Counted from the stretch's first letter, positions 24,905-35,149 are shown. The stretch: 64,000 bases of DNA from Bacteroidales bacterium (GCA_024401355.1 JAKSLF010000011.1:22363-86362), one strand, 5' to 3'. The notes: generated from the sequence alone by a model not told the origin. A program made the numbers and translations.

Positions 24905-26176
24905 ATGGAACCACTTGCAGAACGAATGAGACCGCGAACGCTGGCCGACTACTCCGGACAAAAACATCTGGTCGGAGAAGGGGCTATTTTGCGTAGAATG
25001 ATTGATAGCGGACACCTCTCTTCTATAATCTTGTGGGGTCCTCCTGGTGTCGGAAAAACTACACTAGCCAAAATAATATCTCAACATCTCAATAGACCAT
25101 TTTTCACTCTTTCTGCTATAAGCAGTGGTGTGAAGGAGGTCAGAGAGGTTATTGACAAGGCTAAAAACAGCAGATTTTTCAACAACGATTCGGCAATTCT
25201 CTTCATTGACGAAATACATCGTTTCTCAAAATCACAACAAGATAGCCTTCTTGCCGCTGTCGAAGAAGGCATCGTTACTCTTATCGGTGCAACAACAGAG
25301 AATCCTTCGTTTGAGGTCATCTCTCCACTTCTATCCAGATGTCAGGTCTACGTTCTAAAATCGCTCAATCACGACGATTTGATGGCCCTGACACACCGTG
25401 TCATTACAACAGACGAGGTCCTCAAAAATCTTAACATCAAGATAACAGAGGAAGCTGCTCTTGTTCGCTATTCTGGAGGCGATGCTAGAAAATTGCTCAA
25501 TATAATTGAACTTGTAGTCAATTCACAAATTGGACAAGACGAGATTGTAATCAACGATAAAAATGTCGTTGACAATCTACAGATGAGCCCTGCAGTTTAC
25601 GACAAGAATGGCGAAATGCACTACGACATAATCTCTGCTTTCATCAAGTCTATTCGCGGTTCCGACCCCGATGCTGCAGTCTACTGGCTTGCACGAATGA
25701 TAGAAGGTGGAGAAGACCCTAAGTTCATTGCCCGACGTCTTGTCATTTCTGCATCCGAAGATATAGGATTAGCCAATCCTAATGCCTTGCTTATTGCCAA
25801 TCAGGCGTTCGATGCCGTAAATAAGATCGGATGGCCCGAAGGACGTATTGCCCTTTCCGAAGCTGCAATATATCTAGCAACATCACCTAAGAGCAATTCT
25901 GCATACAATGCCATAAATCAAGCAATAGCATTTGTTAAAGAAACTGGCAATCTTCCTGTACCACTCCACCTCCGTAATGCTCCAACTAATCTTATGGAGA
26001 AATTGAATTACGGACGCGACTATAAGTATGCTCATGATTTCCCAGGACATTTTGTAGTTCAACAATATCTTCCCGATGAAATTGCTTCAAAACGTTTCTA
26101 CTACGCACAAGAGAATGCAGCAGAACAACGACATGCAGAACTACAAAAACAACTCTGGGGAGAATATAAAAAATGA
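24905..26176 (+). CDS. rarA: Replication-associated recombination protein A (AAA+ ATPase)
   Basis: A clamp-loader-like ATPase (MgsA/RarA) acting at stalled replication forks. The 423-residue protein has PLAERMRPRTLADYSGQ, Walker A WGPPGVGKTTLAK, Walker B ILFIDEIHRFSKSQQD, sensor 1 GATTENPSFE, SGGDARKLLN and the C-terminal MgsA domain with DPDAAVYWLARMIEGGEDP. It lies 17 bp after the SUI1 gene. Confidence 0.95.
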   Translation: MEPLAERMRPRTLADYSGQKHLVGEGAILRRMIDSGHLSSIILWGPPGVGKTTLAKIISQHLNRPFFTLSAISSGVKEVREVIDKAKNSRFFNNDSAILFIDEIHRFSKSQQDSLLAAVEEGIVTLIGATTENPSFEVISPLLSRCQVYVLKSLNHDDLMALTHRVITTDEVLKNLNIKITEEAALVRYSGGDARKLLNIIELVVNSQIGQDEIVINDKNVVDNLQMSPAVYDKNGEMHYDIISAFIKSIRGSDPDAAVYWLARMIEGGEDPKFIARRLVISASEDIGLANPNALLIANQAFDAVNKIGWPEGRIALSEAAIYLATSPKSNSAYNAINQAIAFVKETGNLPVPLHLRNAPTNLMEKLNYGRDYKYAHDFPGHFVVQQYLPDEIASKRFYYAQENAAEQRHAELQKQLWGEYKK

Positions 26177-26197
26177 TATACATAAAACAATAATAAT

Positions 26198-27022
26198 ATG
26201 AACAACATAATCAATTCTATACCCAAAATAAAAAACACTAATAGCGGCAATTTTTTTATCTTTGCAGGCCCTTGCGTAATCGAAGGTGAAGATATGGCTC
26301 TCCGTATTGCTGAACATCTGACAAAGGTTTCCGACAGACTCAAAATTCCTTTTGTTTTCAAAGGTTCTTACCGTAAGGCCAATCGATCACGCATCGACTC
26401 TTTCAGTGGAATAGGCGATGAAAAAGCGCTTAAGATTCTTCGCAAGGTAAGCGAAACTTTTGACGTTCCTACAGTAACCGATTTTCATTCCGCCGAAGAG
26501 GCTTCTATGGCTGCCGAATATGTCGATGTACTTCAAATACCAGCCTTCCTATGCCGTCAGACAGATATATTGGTCGCAGCAGCCAACACAGGTAAGGTTG
26601 TCAATATCAAAAAAGGACAGTTCCTTGCTCCTGAAGCTATGGAACATGCTGTAAAGAAGGTTAAAGATTCTGGCAACAATAATGTAATAATCACTGACCG
26701 CGGCACGATGTTCGGCTACTACGATCTTATCGTTGACTACAGAGGAATACCTGTCATGCAAAAACAAGCACCTGTAGTTCTCGATATAACACATTCTCTC
26801 CAACAGCCTAATCAAGCATCTGGTGTAACAGGTGGAAAACCTCAGTTGATTGAGACCGTCGCACGTGCTGGCGTTTCCGTTGGAGTTGATGGACTTTTCC
26901 TTGAAACACATTTCGACCCTAAAAATGCCAAGTCAGATGGCGCCAACATGTTAGACTTGTCTCTATTTGAAGGATTAATGGAGCGCCTCGTTGCAATCAA
27001 GCAAACAATTAATCAATTCTAA
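26198..27022 (+). CDS. kdsA: 3-deoxy-8-phosphooctulonate synthase
   Basis: Condenses phosphoenolpyruvate with arabinose 5-phosphate to KDO 8-phosphate for lipopolysaccharide. The 274-residue protein has IFAGPCVIEGEDMA, FKGSYRKANRSRIDSFSG, VTDFHSAEEAS, IPAFLCRQTD and DGLFLETHFDP. An Asn in YRKANRS suggests the metal-independent class; this is inference. No other LPS gene is adjacent. Confidence 0.95.
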   Translation: MNNIINSIPKIKNTNSGNFFIFAGPCVIEGEDMALRIAEHLTKVSDRLKIPFVFKGSYRKANRSRIDSFSGIGDEKALKILRKVSETFDVPTVTDFHSAEEASMAAEYVDVLQIPAFLCRQTDILVAAANTGKVVNIKKGQFLAPEAMEHAVKKVKDSGNNNVIITDRGTMFGYYDLIVDYRGIPVMQKQAPVVLDITHSLQQPNQASGVTGGKPQLIETVARAGVSVGVDGLFLETHFDPKNAKSDGANMLDLSLFEGLMERLVAIKQTINQF

Positions 27023-27062
27023 CGATTAAAGAATTCTCTTCTAACACTTCTACACATAAAAC

Positions 27063-28163
27063 ATGAAGAATTTCTCATTACTATCATTGACTGCATTAGC
27101 ATTGTTTTCATGTCAAAACAACCAATACAACGTTCTTATTGACATACCACAAGATTCTAATGTTGCAGACAGCTCAATTGTTTATCTTACAGACTACGAG
27201 ACCAAATCTCATACAGACTCTGCATTTGTTTACAACGGCACCGCTGAATTTTCAGGCGTTATCAACGGAAGCTGTATTCGCCGTATTGAAATACCTAATT
27301 CTAGGTTATATGCCAATATAATAATAGAACCAGGCACTATTACTGTTGATTTCAACAACGCCAATGCAACTCGTACAAAACTAAATGATGATTATGCCTC
27401 TTTCTCTAAATGGCGCAAAGACACAGATAATTCATTTGCAAATCAATACGATGCAATAATCAAAGATACTACATTGTCATACGAAGACAAGAACTTGCAA
27501 AAAAACCTGTTGTATGAAAATTATAATAGGACAATAAGTCTTCATGCCGATAGCATTGTTACTGCTAATACCAATAACGCTCTAGGTCAAATAATTTTTT
27601 GGGAAAGTTATGTACAAACTCTCAACGGAATCATCAGCCTCGAAGAATATGAAAAAGCTCTAAACAAGGCAGGAGAATATATATCTAATTACACTCCTAT
27701 CCAAAAAGGAACAGAGCAATTAAGAAATTATGCAAAAACACAAGCCGGAAGTAAATTTATCGACTTCACAATAGAACACGGAAATATCGATGGTTCTCCT
27801 GCAAAATTATCAGATTATGTCGGAAAGGGGAAAATAATACTTGTAGACTTCTGGGCAAGCTGGTGTGGTCCTTGTCGCCGTGCAATTCCATATATTAAAA
27901 ACTCATACAATAAATACAAAAACGATAATTTCGACGTTCTTGGTATTGCTGTCTGGGACAATAAAGATAATACACTAGAAGCCATAGAAGAAGAAGGAAT
28001 AACATGGAATGTAATTATAGACGCCCAGAAAGTCCCAACAGATATATATGGCATTTATGGCATTCCAGAACTAATTCTTTTTGATGCTGACGGAACAATC
28101 ATTGAGCGTTCATTCTCTCCTTCTGCACTCGATTCTATTATATCACAAGCACTGAAGAAATAA
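27063..28163 (+). CDS. TlpA-like thiol-disulfide oxidoreductase lipoprotein with DUF4369 N-terminus
   Basis: A 366-residue protein. The signal peptide has lipobox ALFSC (cysteine at residue 18). An N-terminal DUF4369-like beta domain (about 20-125) is followed by a helical linker and a TlpA/ResA domain with VDFWASWCGPCRRAIPYIK (about residue 265) and cis-proline in YGIYGIPELILFD. Such proteins reduce or isomerise disulfides in the periplasm; substrates are unknown. It ends 10 bp before the convergent methyltransferase gene, with no terminator between. Confidence 0.9.
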   Translation: MKNFSLLSLTALALFSCQNNQYNVLIDIPQDSNVADSSIVYLTDYETKSHTDSAFVYNGTAEFSGVINGSCIRRIEIPNSRLYANIIIEPGTITVDFNNANATRTKLNDDYASFSKWRKDTDNSFANQYDAIIKDTTLSYEDKNLQKNLLYENYNRTISLHADSIVTANTNNALGQIIFWESYVQTLNGIISLEEYEKALNKAGEYISNYTPIQKGTEQLRNYAKTQAGSKFIDFTIEHGNIDGSPAKLSDYVGKGKIILVDFWASWCGPCRRAIPYIKNSYNKYKNDNFDVLGIAVWDNKDNTLEAIEEEGITWNVIIDAQKVPTDIYGIYGIPELILFDADGTIIERSFSPSALDSIISQALKK

Positions 28164-28173
28164 GACACAGATA

Positions 28174-29394
28174 CTATATAGGTCGACAATGAATTAAAAT
28201 TTTTCGTTCTCCTAATGCGGTGGTTGCAAAAATATAATCGCAACCACCGTCTTTCATTTTGAGTTTTTTCCTTATATCATCTACTTTTTGAGGAAAATTC
28301 CTAACTGTTATATTTGACTTGTCAATACCACTCAATGTGGCAGGAACATTATTTTTTCCCAACGCACCCATTGATAATATCTCAAATGATCTACCTGCGA
28401 ATCCAGCAATTCGTTCATCACTCGTATACAAATGACTATTAACATGTAGCTTTTTTAATCCAAACCTACTAGCAACACTCTTATATGCACCTGATTTCAT
28501 AATGGCTGCATTGGGCTCATAAAGATATTTACCTATGCTCGAAGCTATATTGAGTTGACAATTTCGTTCTTCTTCTATCGAAAAATCAAATCTGTATGAA
28601 CATTTAGAAGATTGGTTATATGTATATATCCGAGGATCAGAACAACCATCTTTTCTAAGAACTAGCAATAATTCCTTACATTCATTATCTGTTGCAACAA
28701 CATGTACTTCAACAATACTCTTTAGTTTTTGTATTGCTTCAGTTATATCTAGCATTGGAGACAATTTAACAATAACAATTTCAGCCCTATCTAAAAGGAT
28801 GTCTGATATTCCCAATATGTTAGGTGTACAATCTTCTATGCTTACGGTTTTACTACCATTTTTATCACGTCGAGCAGGATCAATAAACAACACAGAATAA
28901 TTCTCATTGACATTACGAATATAATCTTCACATTCTCCATTGATTACATTAACCTTGTCCATGCCTAAACATGAAAGATTATGCCTAACTATAGAAACCA
29001 ATTCACTATTTCTTTCTACGTATGTCTTTTCATCAAAGTTTTTTCCAATAAAATAGAAATCAACACCAAAACCACCAGTTAAATCTATAAATCTATTTCG
29101 AGCAACTCCATAATGCTCACACCTATCACATATAATACGAGCCTTATATTCTGCAGTAGTTTCCGACGAACACTGTTCTATAGATAAATGTATAGGATAT
29201 AATAGATTGCTCACAGTTGCCCATTGTGGAACTTTGTGTTTTATCATTTGTCTTCCTGCTATCTGTTGAAGAACATACTGTGGTCTAATGTTGTTACTTT
29301 TCTTGATTTTCAAGGCAAGACGATTCACATCAGAGTCAATATTTTCTGCAATAAATATTTTTTCATCTTCAGTCAATTCCACTACAGCACACAT
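28174..29394 (-). CDS. THUMP-like-domain SAM-dependent methyltransferase
   Basis: A 406-residue class I methyltransferase. The SAM site is FIDLTGGFGVDFYFIG (about residue 103). The motif VLFIDPARRDKNGSK (about residue 173) is the substrate-side DPARR signature of this group, and a THUMP-like C-terminal domain ends the protein. The family is widespread in Bacteroidota and probably modifies RNA, but the target is unknown. It is likely downstream of the lipoprotein pseudogene unit but separated from it by a terminator. Confidence 0.85.
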   Translation of the reverse strand: MCAVVELTEDEKIFIAENIDSDVNRLALKIKKSNNIRPQYVLQQIAGRQMIKHKVPQWATVSNLLYPIHLSIEQCSSETTAEYKARIICDRCEHYGVARNRFIDLTGGFGVDFYFIGKNFDEKTYVERNSELVSIVRHNLSCLGMDKVNVINGECEDYIRNVNENYSVLFIDPARRDKNGSKTVSIEDCTPNILGISDILLDRAEIVIVKLSPMLDITEAIQKLKSIVEVHVVATDNECKELLLVLRKDGCSDPRIYTYNQSSKCSYRFDFSIEEERNCQLNIASSIGKYLYEPNAAIMKSGAYKSVASRFGLKKLHVNSHLYTSDERIAGFAGRSFEILSMGALGKNNVPATLSGIDKSNITVRNFPQKVDDIRKKLKMKDGGCDYIFATTALGERKILIHCRPI

Positions 29395-29434
29395 ACTACC
29401 CTATTACTTTATCTATCCGACACTATAACAAAAA

Positions 29435-29455
29435 AGGTCGGCTAAAGACCGACCT
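29435..29455 (-). terminator. Rho-independent terminator after the amber-interrupted lipoprotein gene
   Basis: A 7-bp stem AGGTCGG...CCGACCT with a 7-nt loop. On the minus strand it is followed by TTTTTTG. Confidence 0.8.
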
Positions 29456-29478
29456 CTTTACTATGATTATTTGTTTTA

Positions 29479-30399
29479 TTACTCAACAAATTCTTTTCTA
29501 ACCTCATTAACTTTATCGGTCAAGAGATTAAGAATATCTGGAGATATTTCGCTCTTAATACCTGCTTTGATTCTTGTCAACTTAGCATCTGCATCAGTTG
29601 TCGCAATAACCTGTCCCTGTGGATCGGCCTTTACTTCATCAAAAATAGTCTTTATCTCCAACATCTTTCCTGCCAAATATGTCAAATCATCATCAACACC
29701 ATTAGGATTATTGGAATCAAGTATATTCATGACAGTAGTCAAAGCCAATTTCTGAGCAATAATACGTTCAGTCAATTGCTTGTTGCCATTCTCATTTCCC
29801 TTAATAATATTAAGAGCAATATACAAACCCTCAGTCCAGCCACCAACCATAACAGCTACAGCAATATTCTTTCTATTGTTTTCTGTCAGATACTGATTGG
29901 CATTCATATATACCTCAGATACAATATTCAGCATTTCGTCTTTTGATGATTGCTGAGACTCAAATTTCTTTATCGTTCCTTCATCAATCAACTGAACAAT
30001 GCCAAGACGATCAGTCAACTGCTTTAATGATGTAATGTAATCAACAGTCTTCTGCGACTGATTGAATATGTTAGCAAAACTCATATCTGTAGAATATACG
30101 CCCAAATTAAGAGCCATCTTCAAATTAGACGTATAAGTACTAGCCTTGTTAATATCATTCAACAAATCTTCATCATACTTTGCACCTGTTCCCTTCATCA
30201 AGGAAGCTACCTCTACAGGGGCAGGCAGAGTATAAAGAATAGACTTTGACTAATTCAAATCATCCTTTGCGGATACTTCATCTACTGTCATAGACGCATT
30301 CTTGTCATCAAGATCACTAGTTGTCTTGCTTCTATTACAAGATGTCATTACAGTAATAGCACATGCTACAAATCCGGATATTACTAACCAGTTCTTCAT
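29479..30399 (-). pseudogene. Conserved Bacteroidales lipoprotein interrupted by an in-frame TAG
   Basis: The reading frame starts at the ATG complementary to 30397-30399 with a lipoprotein signal (VISGFVACAITVMTSC, cysteine at residue 21). It runs 49 codons to a TAG at 30250-30252, then continues in the same frame without another stop for 256 codons to 29479. The continuation starts SKSILYTLPAPVEVASLMKG, which has no good start of its own (a TTG at 30201 at best) and is acidic and helical. The full protein would be about 305 residues. A single CAG-to-TAG change would explain the break. Other genes here also end in TAG, so the codon is not reassigned. Nonsense mutation, sequencing error and readthrough remain open. 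The function is unknown. Confidence 0.85.
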
Positions 30400-30521
30400 T
30401 TTATATAGCTTTATTTGTCTTTATACAAAATCATAGGGGACACTCATTCTCCTATTTTTCCGCTAAAATACTAATTTTTATTTGTTAATACAAAAAACAC
30501 ACAACAATTTTTCATCGACAA

Positions 30522-31199
30522 CTACATTTGATAATATCGCTTACCAAATATTCCATTTCCAATTCTAACCAATGTAGACCCACACTCAACAGCAATTTTA
30601 TAATCCCCCGTCATTCCCATACTTATTTCTTTAAAAGAATCCTTATCATTAAAATATTCGACTTTACATTTATCGAATATTGATTTTATCTTACTGAATT
30701 CCGCCCTCACCTGGATCATGTCATCTGTAAACGATGCCATACCCATCACGCCACATATCTCTACATTCTGCAAATTCCTCCAGCAACCCTCTGCCAGCAT
30801 TCCATACAATTCTTCCTCCAATAATCCGAATTTTGTCTCTTCCTGAGCGACATGAACTTGCAACAAAACATTAATCACACGATTATGCTTTTGAGCCTCT
30901 TTATTAATTGCTTGCAACAGTTTCAAACTATCTACACTATGGATCATATATACGTATGATGCCATATATTTTATCTTGTTTGTCTGCAAATGACCAATAA
31001 AATGCCATTTTATGTCTTTAGGCAGAGCCTCATATTTTTCGTCTAATTCCTGGACTTTGTTCTCGCCAAAATGACGCTGACCACAATTATATGCTTCCTC
31101 AACATCCTCTTTCGGGAATGTCTTGGAAACAGCTATAAGTTCGACTCCCTTAGGAAGATTCTTACTGTACTCCTCTATTGCTTCTGCTATTGGCGACAT
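30522..31199 (-). CDS. yggS: YggS-family pyridoxal phosphate homeostasis protein
   Basis: A PLP-binding protein that buffers pyridoxal phosphate; it has no known catalytic reaction. The 225-residue protein has LIAVSKTFP with the PLP Lys (about residue 28), HFGENKVQEL, WHFIGHLQTNK, VHSVDS-like MIHSVDSLKL, LLQVHVAQEETKFG and the C-terminal STLVRIGNGIFGKR. The ATG at 31199 (MSPIAEAI) fits the family; the frame is open eight codons further upstream. Confidence 0.93.
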   Translation of the reverse strand: MSPIAEAIEEYSKNLPKGVELIAVSKTFPKEDVEEAYNCGQRHFGENKVQELDEKYEALPKDIKWHFIGHLQTNKIKYMASYVYMIHSVDSLKLLQAINKEAQKHNRVINVLLQVHVAQEETKFGLLEEELYGMLAEGCWRNLQNVEICGVMGMASFTDDMIQVRAEFSKIKSIFDKCKVEYFNDKDSFKEISMGMTGDYKIAVECGSTLVRIGNGIFGKRYYQM

Positions 31200-31273
31200 A
31201 GTCAAACCCTTTCTTATAACCAATAATTAAAATTCATACAAATATTCAATACTTGCAGAATAACAAACAAATA

Positions 31274-31298
31274 GCAGCCGACAAAAAATGTCGACTGC
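31274..31298 (-). terminator. Terminator-like hairpin after serA
   Basis: A 10-bp stem GCAGCCGACA...TGTCGACTGC with one G-U pair, followed on the minus strand by TATTTGTTTG. It lies 20 bp beyond the serA stop. Confidence 0.7.
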
Positions 31299-31318
31299 CA
31301 TTTATATTTATAACTAAA

Positions 31319-32242
31319 TTACTTGTTCAAACGGAACTTCTGGTCACCATTCTTGAAGAAGTTTACAATCTGGTGAGCAGCTGCAACACCTGCATTGATG
31401 TTTGCCTCCTGTGTCTGAGCACCCATCTTCTTTGGTGTAAAGAAATAGCGACCATCAAACTCAGAATATGCATCCTTGTTGTCTGGAGCAACGTCAGCGA
31501 TATATTTGAAGTCTGCACGCTCCTTCATAAACTCAACAAGGTTCGCTTCGTCAATAACTTCCTTGCGTGCTGTATTGATAAGGACTGCATTCTTTGGCAT
31601 AAGTCCAAGAAGCTTGCTGTTTATAGAACCCTTAGTCTCTGCTGTTGCTGGAATATGGAGAGATACATACTGGCAAGTCTTATAGAGTTCTTCTACAGAC
31701 TTTACTGCATGAACACCTGCCTCTTCAATCTTTTCTGCTGGAACAAACTGGTCAAATGCATACACTTCCATGCCAAATCCCTTTGCAATACGTGCTACGT
31801 TACGACCTACATTGCCAAATGCATGTATACCCAACTTCTTACCCATCAATTCAACACCTGATGTACCGTTGAATCCATTACGTGCCAACATTACTGCCAT
31901 ACCAAAAACGAGCTCTGCCACTGCATTTGCATTCTGTCCTGGAGTATTCTCTGCACATACGTTATGAGCTGTGCATGCATCAAGGTCAAGGTTATCAAAG
32001 CCCGCACCTGCACGAACTACTATTTCAAGATTCTTTGCAGCCTCAACAACTTCCTTCGTAACTTTGTCCGAACGTACAATTATTGCATTTGCATCTTTAA
32101 CTGCATCAAGAAGCTGTGAGTTTTCTGTATATTTTTCAAGAAGAGCAAGCTCATATCCTGCACCCTCAACAATTTCCTTAATCTGGTCAACTGCAACCTT
32201 TGCAAAAGGCTTCTCAGTTGCTACAAGTACTTTCTTTGCCAT
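31319..32242 (-). CDS. serA: D-3-phosphoglycerate dehydrogenase, short form
   Basis: Oxidises 3-phosphoglycerate with NAD+, the first step of serine synthesis. The 307-residue protein is the short type without a C-terminal ACT domain, so serine feedback by that route is not expected. Seen are VRAGAGFDNLD, the NAD-binding GIHAFGNVGRNVARIAKGFG (about residue 143), LHIPATAETKGS and INTARKEVIDE. The usual catalytic His appears to lie in a changed context near VAPDNKDAYSEF. It is downstream of serC with a hairpin between. Confidence 0.92.
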   Translation of the reverse strand: MAKKVLVATEKPFAKVAVDQIKEIVEGAGYELALLEKYTENSQLLDAVKDANAIIVRSDKVTKEVVEAAKNLEIVVRAGAGFDNLDLDACTAHNVCAENTPGQNANAVAELVFGMAVMLARNGFNGTSGVELMGKKLGIHAFGNVGRNVARIAKGFGMEVYAFDQFVPAEKIEEAGVHAVKSVEELYKTCQYVSLHIPATAETKGSINSKLLGLMPKNAVLINTARKEVIDEANLVEFMKERADFKYIADVAPDNKDAYSEFDGRYFFTPKKMGAQTQEANINAGVAAAHQIVNFFKNGDQKFRLNK

Positions 32243-32271
32243 TGAATAATTATATATTTTTGAAAATCAGA

Positions 32272-32299
32272 AAAACCGGAAGCGAACACCTCCGGTTTT
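32272..32299 (-). terminator. Terminator-like hairpin between serC and serA
   Basis: A 9-bp stem AAAACCGGA...TCCGGTTTT with a 10-nt loop, followed by T-rich sequence on the minus strand. It may lower expression of serA relative to serC. Confidence 0.75.
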
Positions 32300-32317
32300 G
32301 TTATAGTTTATTGCTTT

Positions 32318-33394
32318 TTAGTGCTTAGCCTCAAATTCCTTCATTGTAGCAACAAGTGCATCAACACTCTCCTCAGGCAATGCATTGTATGTTGAAGCAC
32401 GGAAACCACCAACTGAACGGTGACCCTTGATACCAATCATACCCTGAGCTGTTGCATAATCCAAGAATTCCTTCTCCAACTCCTTATACTCGTCATTCAT
32501 AATCCAGCAAATATTCATGTATGAACGGTCTGCTGCATCAAGTACTGTTGGCTTGAAGAGCTTGTTGCGCTCGATTTCGCTATAAAGCTTGTCTGCCTTT
32601 ACAACCTTGCGGCGCTCCATCTCTGCTACACCACCCTGAGCCTTGAGCCACTTCAATGTCTGAAGAGCTGCAAATACTGAAGAACATGGAGGTGTATTGA
32701 ACATTGAGCTTGCATCAATGTGAGTTCTATAGTCAAGCATTGTAGGAATCTTACGATCAACCTTGCCAAGTGCGTCAACCTTTACAATCGCAAATGTCAA
32801 ACCTGCAGGAGCGAGGTTCTTCTGTGCACCACCATATATAAGGTTATACTTAGAAACATCAAGACGACGGCTGAAGATATCTGATGACATATCAGCAATC
32901 AAAGGAACCTTTACATCTGGATCATATTTAATCTCTGTACCATAGATTGTGTTGTTTGTTGTGATGTGGAAATAATCAGCATCTGCTGGTACAAGAGCTT
33001 CAAAATTCTTTGGAATGTAGCAATATGTCTTATCTTCTGATGAAGCAACTTCAACCACTTCACCAAACAATGTAGCTTCCTTCTGTGCCTTCTTTGCCCA
33101 CACACCTGTCTTGAGATATGCAGCCTTCTTATTGAGGAAGTTGAATGGAGCCATGCAGAACTGAAGACTTGCACCACCACCAAGGAACACAACTTCATAG
33201 CCTTCTGGAATCTCAAGAAGCTCCTTGAAGAGCTGCTGTGCCTCAACGTTTACTGCATCGAACTCTTTGCTTCGGTGAGATATTTCAAGAAGTGAGAGGC
33301 CTGTGCCTGCAAAGTTGAGAACTGCATCTGCTGTCGCCTTAATTGTCTCCTGAGGGAGTATTGATGGGCCAGCATAGAAATTGTGCTTTTTCAT
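32318..33394 (-). CDS. serC: Phosphoserine aminotransferase
   Basis: A PLP enzyme that converts 3-phosphohydroxypyruvate and glutamate to phosphoserine. The 358-residue protein has [12 protein letters not shown], the PLP Lys in [13 protein letters not shown] (about residue 195), and the C-terminal [18 protein letters not shown]. Two genes of the serine pathway (serC, serA) lie together; serB is not here. Confidence 0.96.
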   Translation of the reverse strand: MKKHNFYAGPSILPQETIKATADAVLNFAGTGLSLLEISHRSKEFDAVNVEAQQLFKELLEIPEGYEVVFLGGGASLQFCMAPFNFLNKKAAYLKTGVWAKKAQKEATLFGEVVEVASSEDKTYCYIPKNFEALVPADADYFHITTNNTIYGTEIKYDPDVKVPLIADMSSDIFSRRLDVSKYNLIYGGAQKNLAPAGLTFAIVKVDALGKVDRKIPTMLDYRTHIDASSMFNTPPCSSVFAALQTLKWLKAQGGVAEMERRKVVKADKLYSEIERNKLFKPTVLDAADRSYMNICWIMNDEYKELEKEFLDYATAQGMIGIKGHRSVGGFRASTYNALPEESVDALVATMKEFEAKH

Positions 33395-33488
33395 CTCTTT
33401 TTTTGTATTTAATGTTATTTTTCTATTTATTTCAGTTTATTATCAGAATAAATTCAACAACAATCGTATCCTTTATTCTTATCGCTGA

Positions 33489-33496
33489 CAAAATTA
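33489..33496 (-). promoter_or_regulatory. Candidate -7 box for serC
   Basis: TAATTTTG on the minus strand, about 95 bp before the serC ATG. The -33 box is not clear. The rest of 33395-33627 shows no gene. Confidence 0.4.
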
Positions 33497-33627
33497 GCGA
33501 TTAACTATAGTTTTACCACATTTTTTAGACGTTTTTTTTGCTTACGACATTAAAATTTTAATATCAGCCGAAAACAACGCCCTCAAACAACACTATAAAC
33601 TCTTTCTACGGCTTTGCAAAACACATT

Positions 33628-34626
33628 CTATTTGTAAAATGTATTCCTAAAGGCAACATACTTCTTGTCTCTTGAAAATATCTTATGCCACAAAGCTGTC
33701 AAAAAGCCAAGGCCATACCCAGTAATCTGAATTAATCCAGACACAGCACTGAGCAACGATACTTTTACACTGTTCGTTTCAAAATATGCATCAACAACAA
33801 GCAATGCTACCCACAACGGAAGACAAAGAGCAAATGCCCAATGTACCCATATTCCCAACGCAATTGAAACAGGAATACCTATAACAAATAACGCAGGCAA
33901 CAGATGCACTAGTTTCAACGCCCCCTTATGCCTTGAAGCAAGTTCAATTCGAGCTGTACCCGATGAAAAAACCTGCTTGAAGAACGATTTGAAGGTGTTC
34001 CTCCTTTTATGATAGACAAATGTGTCGTCAATCAAACCTACTGTATATCCATTTTCAACAACACGCATGCTGAAATCTACATCTTCACCATAACGCATGT
34101 CGCTGAATCCACCAATCTTGTCAAAAACTGTCTTTCTGACACCCAAATTAAAGCTCCTAGGATAGAATTTGTCCATTTTCTTCTTTCCACCCCTTATTCC
34201 ACCTGTCGTAAACAATGATGTCATCGAATACGATATGGCTTTCTGTATGGATGAAAAGAATTGATGAGCTTTGTCTGGTCCACCAAAACAGTCAAACGGC
34301 TGACGGTCCAGATGATCTATTGTCATCTTTAGGTAGTCCGAAGGCAAGACACAGTCAGAATCCAAAAATACCAAGTATTCACCAGTCGCATACACGGCAC
34401 CATTGTTTCTCGCCCTGCCTGGTCCCTGATTATCCTGATAGATGTATTTCAAGTCAAGCTGAGACTTGAATGGCTCAACCTCTGCCTCGCAACGCTTCAC
34501 CGAACCATCGTCTACAACGATTACTTCGACTTCACTTTTCAAGGCCTGCATGGTGAGCGAGTCAAGCAACTCTACTACCTCTTCAGGTCTGTTATATACT
34601 GGTATTATTACTGTTATTCTTGCCAT
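33628..34626 (-). CDS. Family 2 glycosyltransferase, membrane-associated
   Basis: A 332-residue GT-A enzyme. It begins ITVIIPVYNRPEEVVELLDSL; the DXD-like site is EYLVFLDSDCVLP (about residue 92), and YGEDVDFSMRVVENGY (about 180) is the ED/acceptor region. Two or three hydrophobic segments near residues 238-300 suggest membrane association. It probably adds a sugar to a surface glycan or lipid; the sugar and acceptor are unknown, since no glycan cluster surrounds it. It lies 26 bp after the DUF5606 gene. Confidence 0.9.
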   Translation of the reverse strand: MARITVIIPVYNRPEEVVELLDSLTMQALKSEVEVIVVDDGSVKRCEAEVEPFKSQLDLKYIYQDNQGPGRARNNGAVYATGEYLVFLDSDCVLPSDYLKMTIDHLDRQPFDCFGGPDKAHQFFSSIQKAISYSMTSLFTTGGIRGGKKKMDKFYPRSFNLGVRKTVFDKIGGFSDMRYGEDVDFSMRVVENGYTVGLIDDTFVYHKRRNTFKSFFKQVFSSGTARIELASRHKGALKLVHLLPALFVIGIPVSIALGIWVHWAFALCLPLWVALLVVDAYFETNSVKVSLLSAVSGLIQITGYGLGFLTALWHKIFSRDKKYVAFRNTFYK

Positions 34627-34652
34627 CTGCCACTACACTTCAGCAATGGTGT

Positions 34653-35057
34653 TTACTTTTCCTCTTCTTCTATTTTATCTGATACAAGACCAGCAGACTG
34701 AAGTATGTTATACCAACCGAAGAGTTTCTTCAGGTCAGATACATATATACGATCCTTGTCCCATGTAGGCAATACGTTGTCCATATACTTCTTCAATTCG
34801 TCAGATGATGCCTTCTTAGGATCAATTGCCTGCTCACCCTTTGTATACTTGTATATGTTTGCCATTACTTCCTTTAATGTAACATCGCCTTCTGTTGTAT
34901 ACATCGATATATCTTCAAGTGCACTTACTCGCGATGTTGCATAGGCTGGCAAACGCTTTCCTGTTGCTATGTCTTCTACTATTATTGTATTCTTACCCTG
35001 CGAAACCAACTTAAAAAGTCCGCCCTGTCCTGCTATTGAAAGAATTGCCTTTAGCAT
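34653..35057 (-). CDS. DUF5606 family protein
   Basis: A 134-residue Bacteroidota protein of unknown function. The N-terminal AILSIAGQGGLFKLVSQGKN (residues 4-23) looks like an SH3-like beta fold, and GWYNILQSAGL lies near the end. The last residues are all acidic. It is found near coaE and nusB in related genomes. A clear -7 box lies 46 bp upstream. Confidence 0.85.
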   Translation of the reverse strand: MLKAILSIAGQGGLFKLVSQGKNTIIVEDIATGKRLPAYATSRVSALEDISMYTTEGDVTLKEVMANIYKYTKGEQAIDPKKASSDELKKYMDNVLPTWDKDRIYVSDLKKLFGWYNILQSAGLVSDKIEEEEK

Positions 35058-35102
35058 TGTCTTAATTTTATCTTTTTATAATTATTGATTTATATTTTGA
35101 TG

Positions 35103-35110
35103 CAAAGTTA
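35103..35110 (-). promoter_or_regulatory. Candidate -7 box for the DUF5606 gene
   Basis: TAACTTTG on the minus strand, 46 bp before the ATG at 35057. Confidence 0.5.
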
Positions 35111-35149
35111 GCAATATTTGCCGTTTTCACTATAATACATCGCTATTTT

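Noticed and set aside
29479-30399. Amber codon reassignment as explanation for the in-frame TAG
   Set aside because: Several normal genes here (for example xerD and nusB) end in TAG, so the code is standard.
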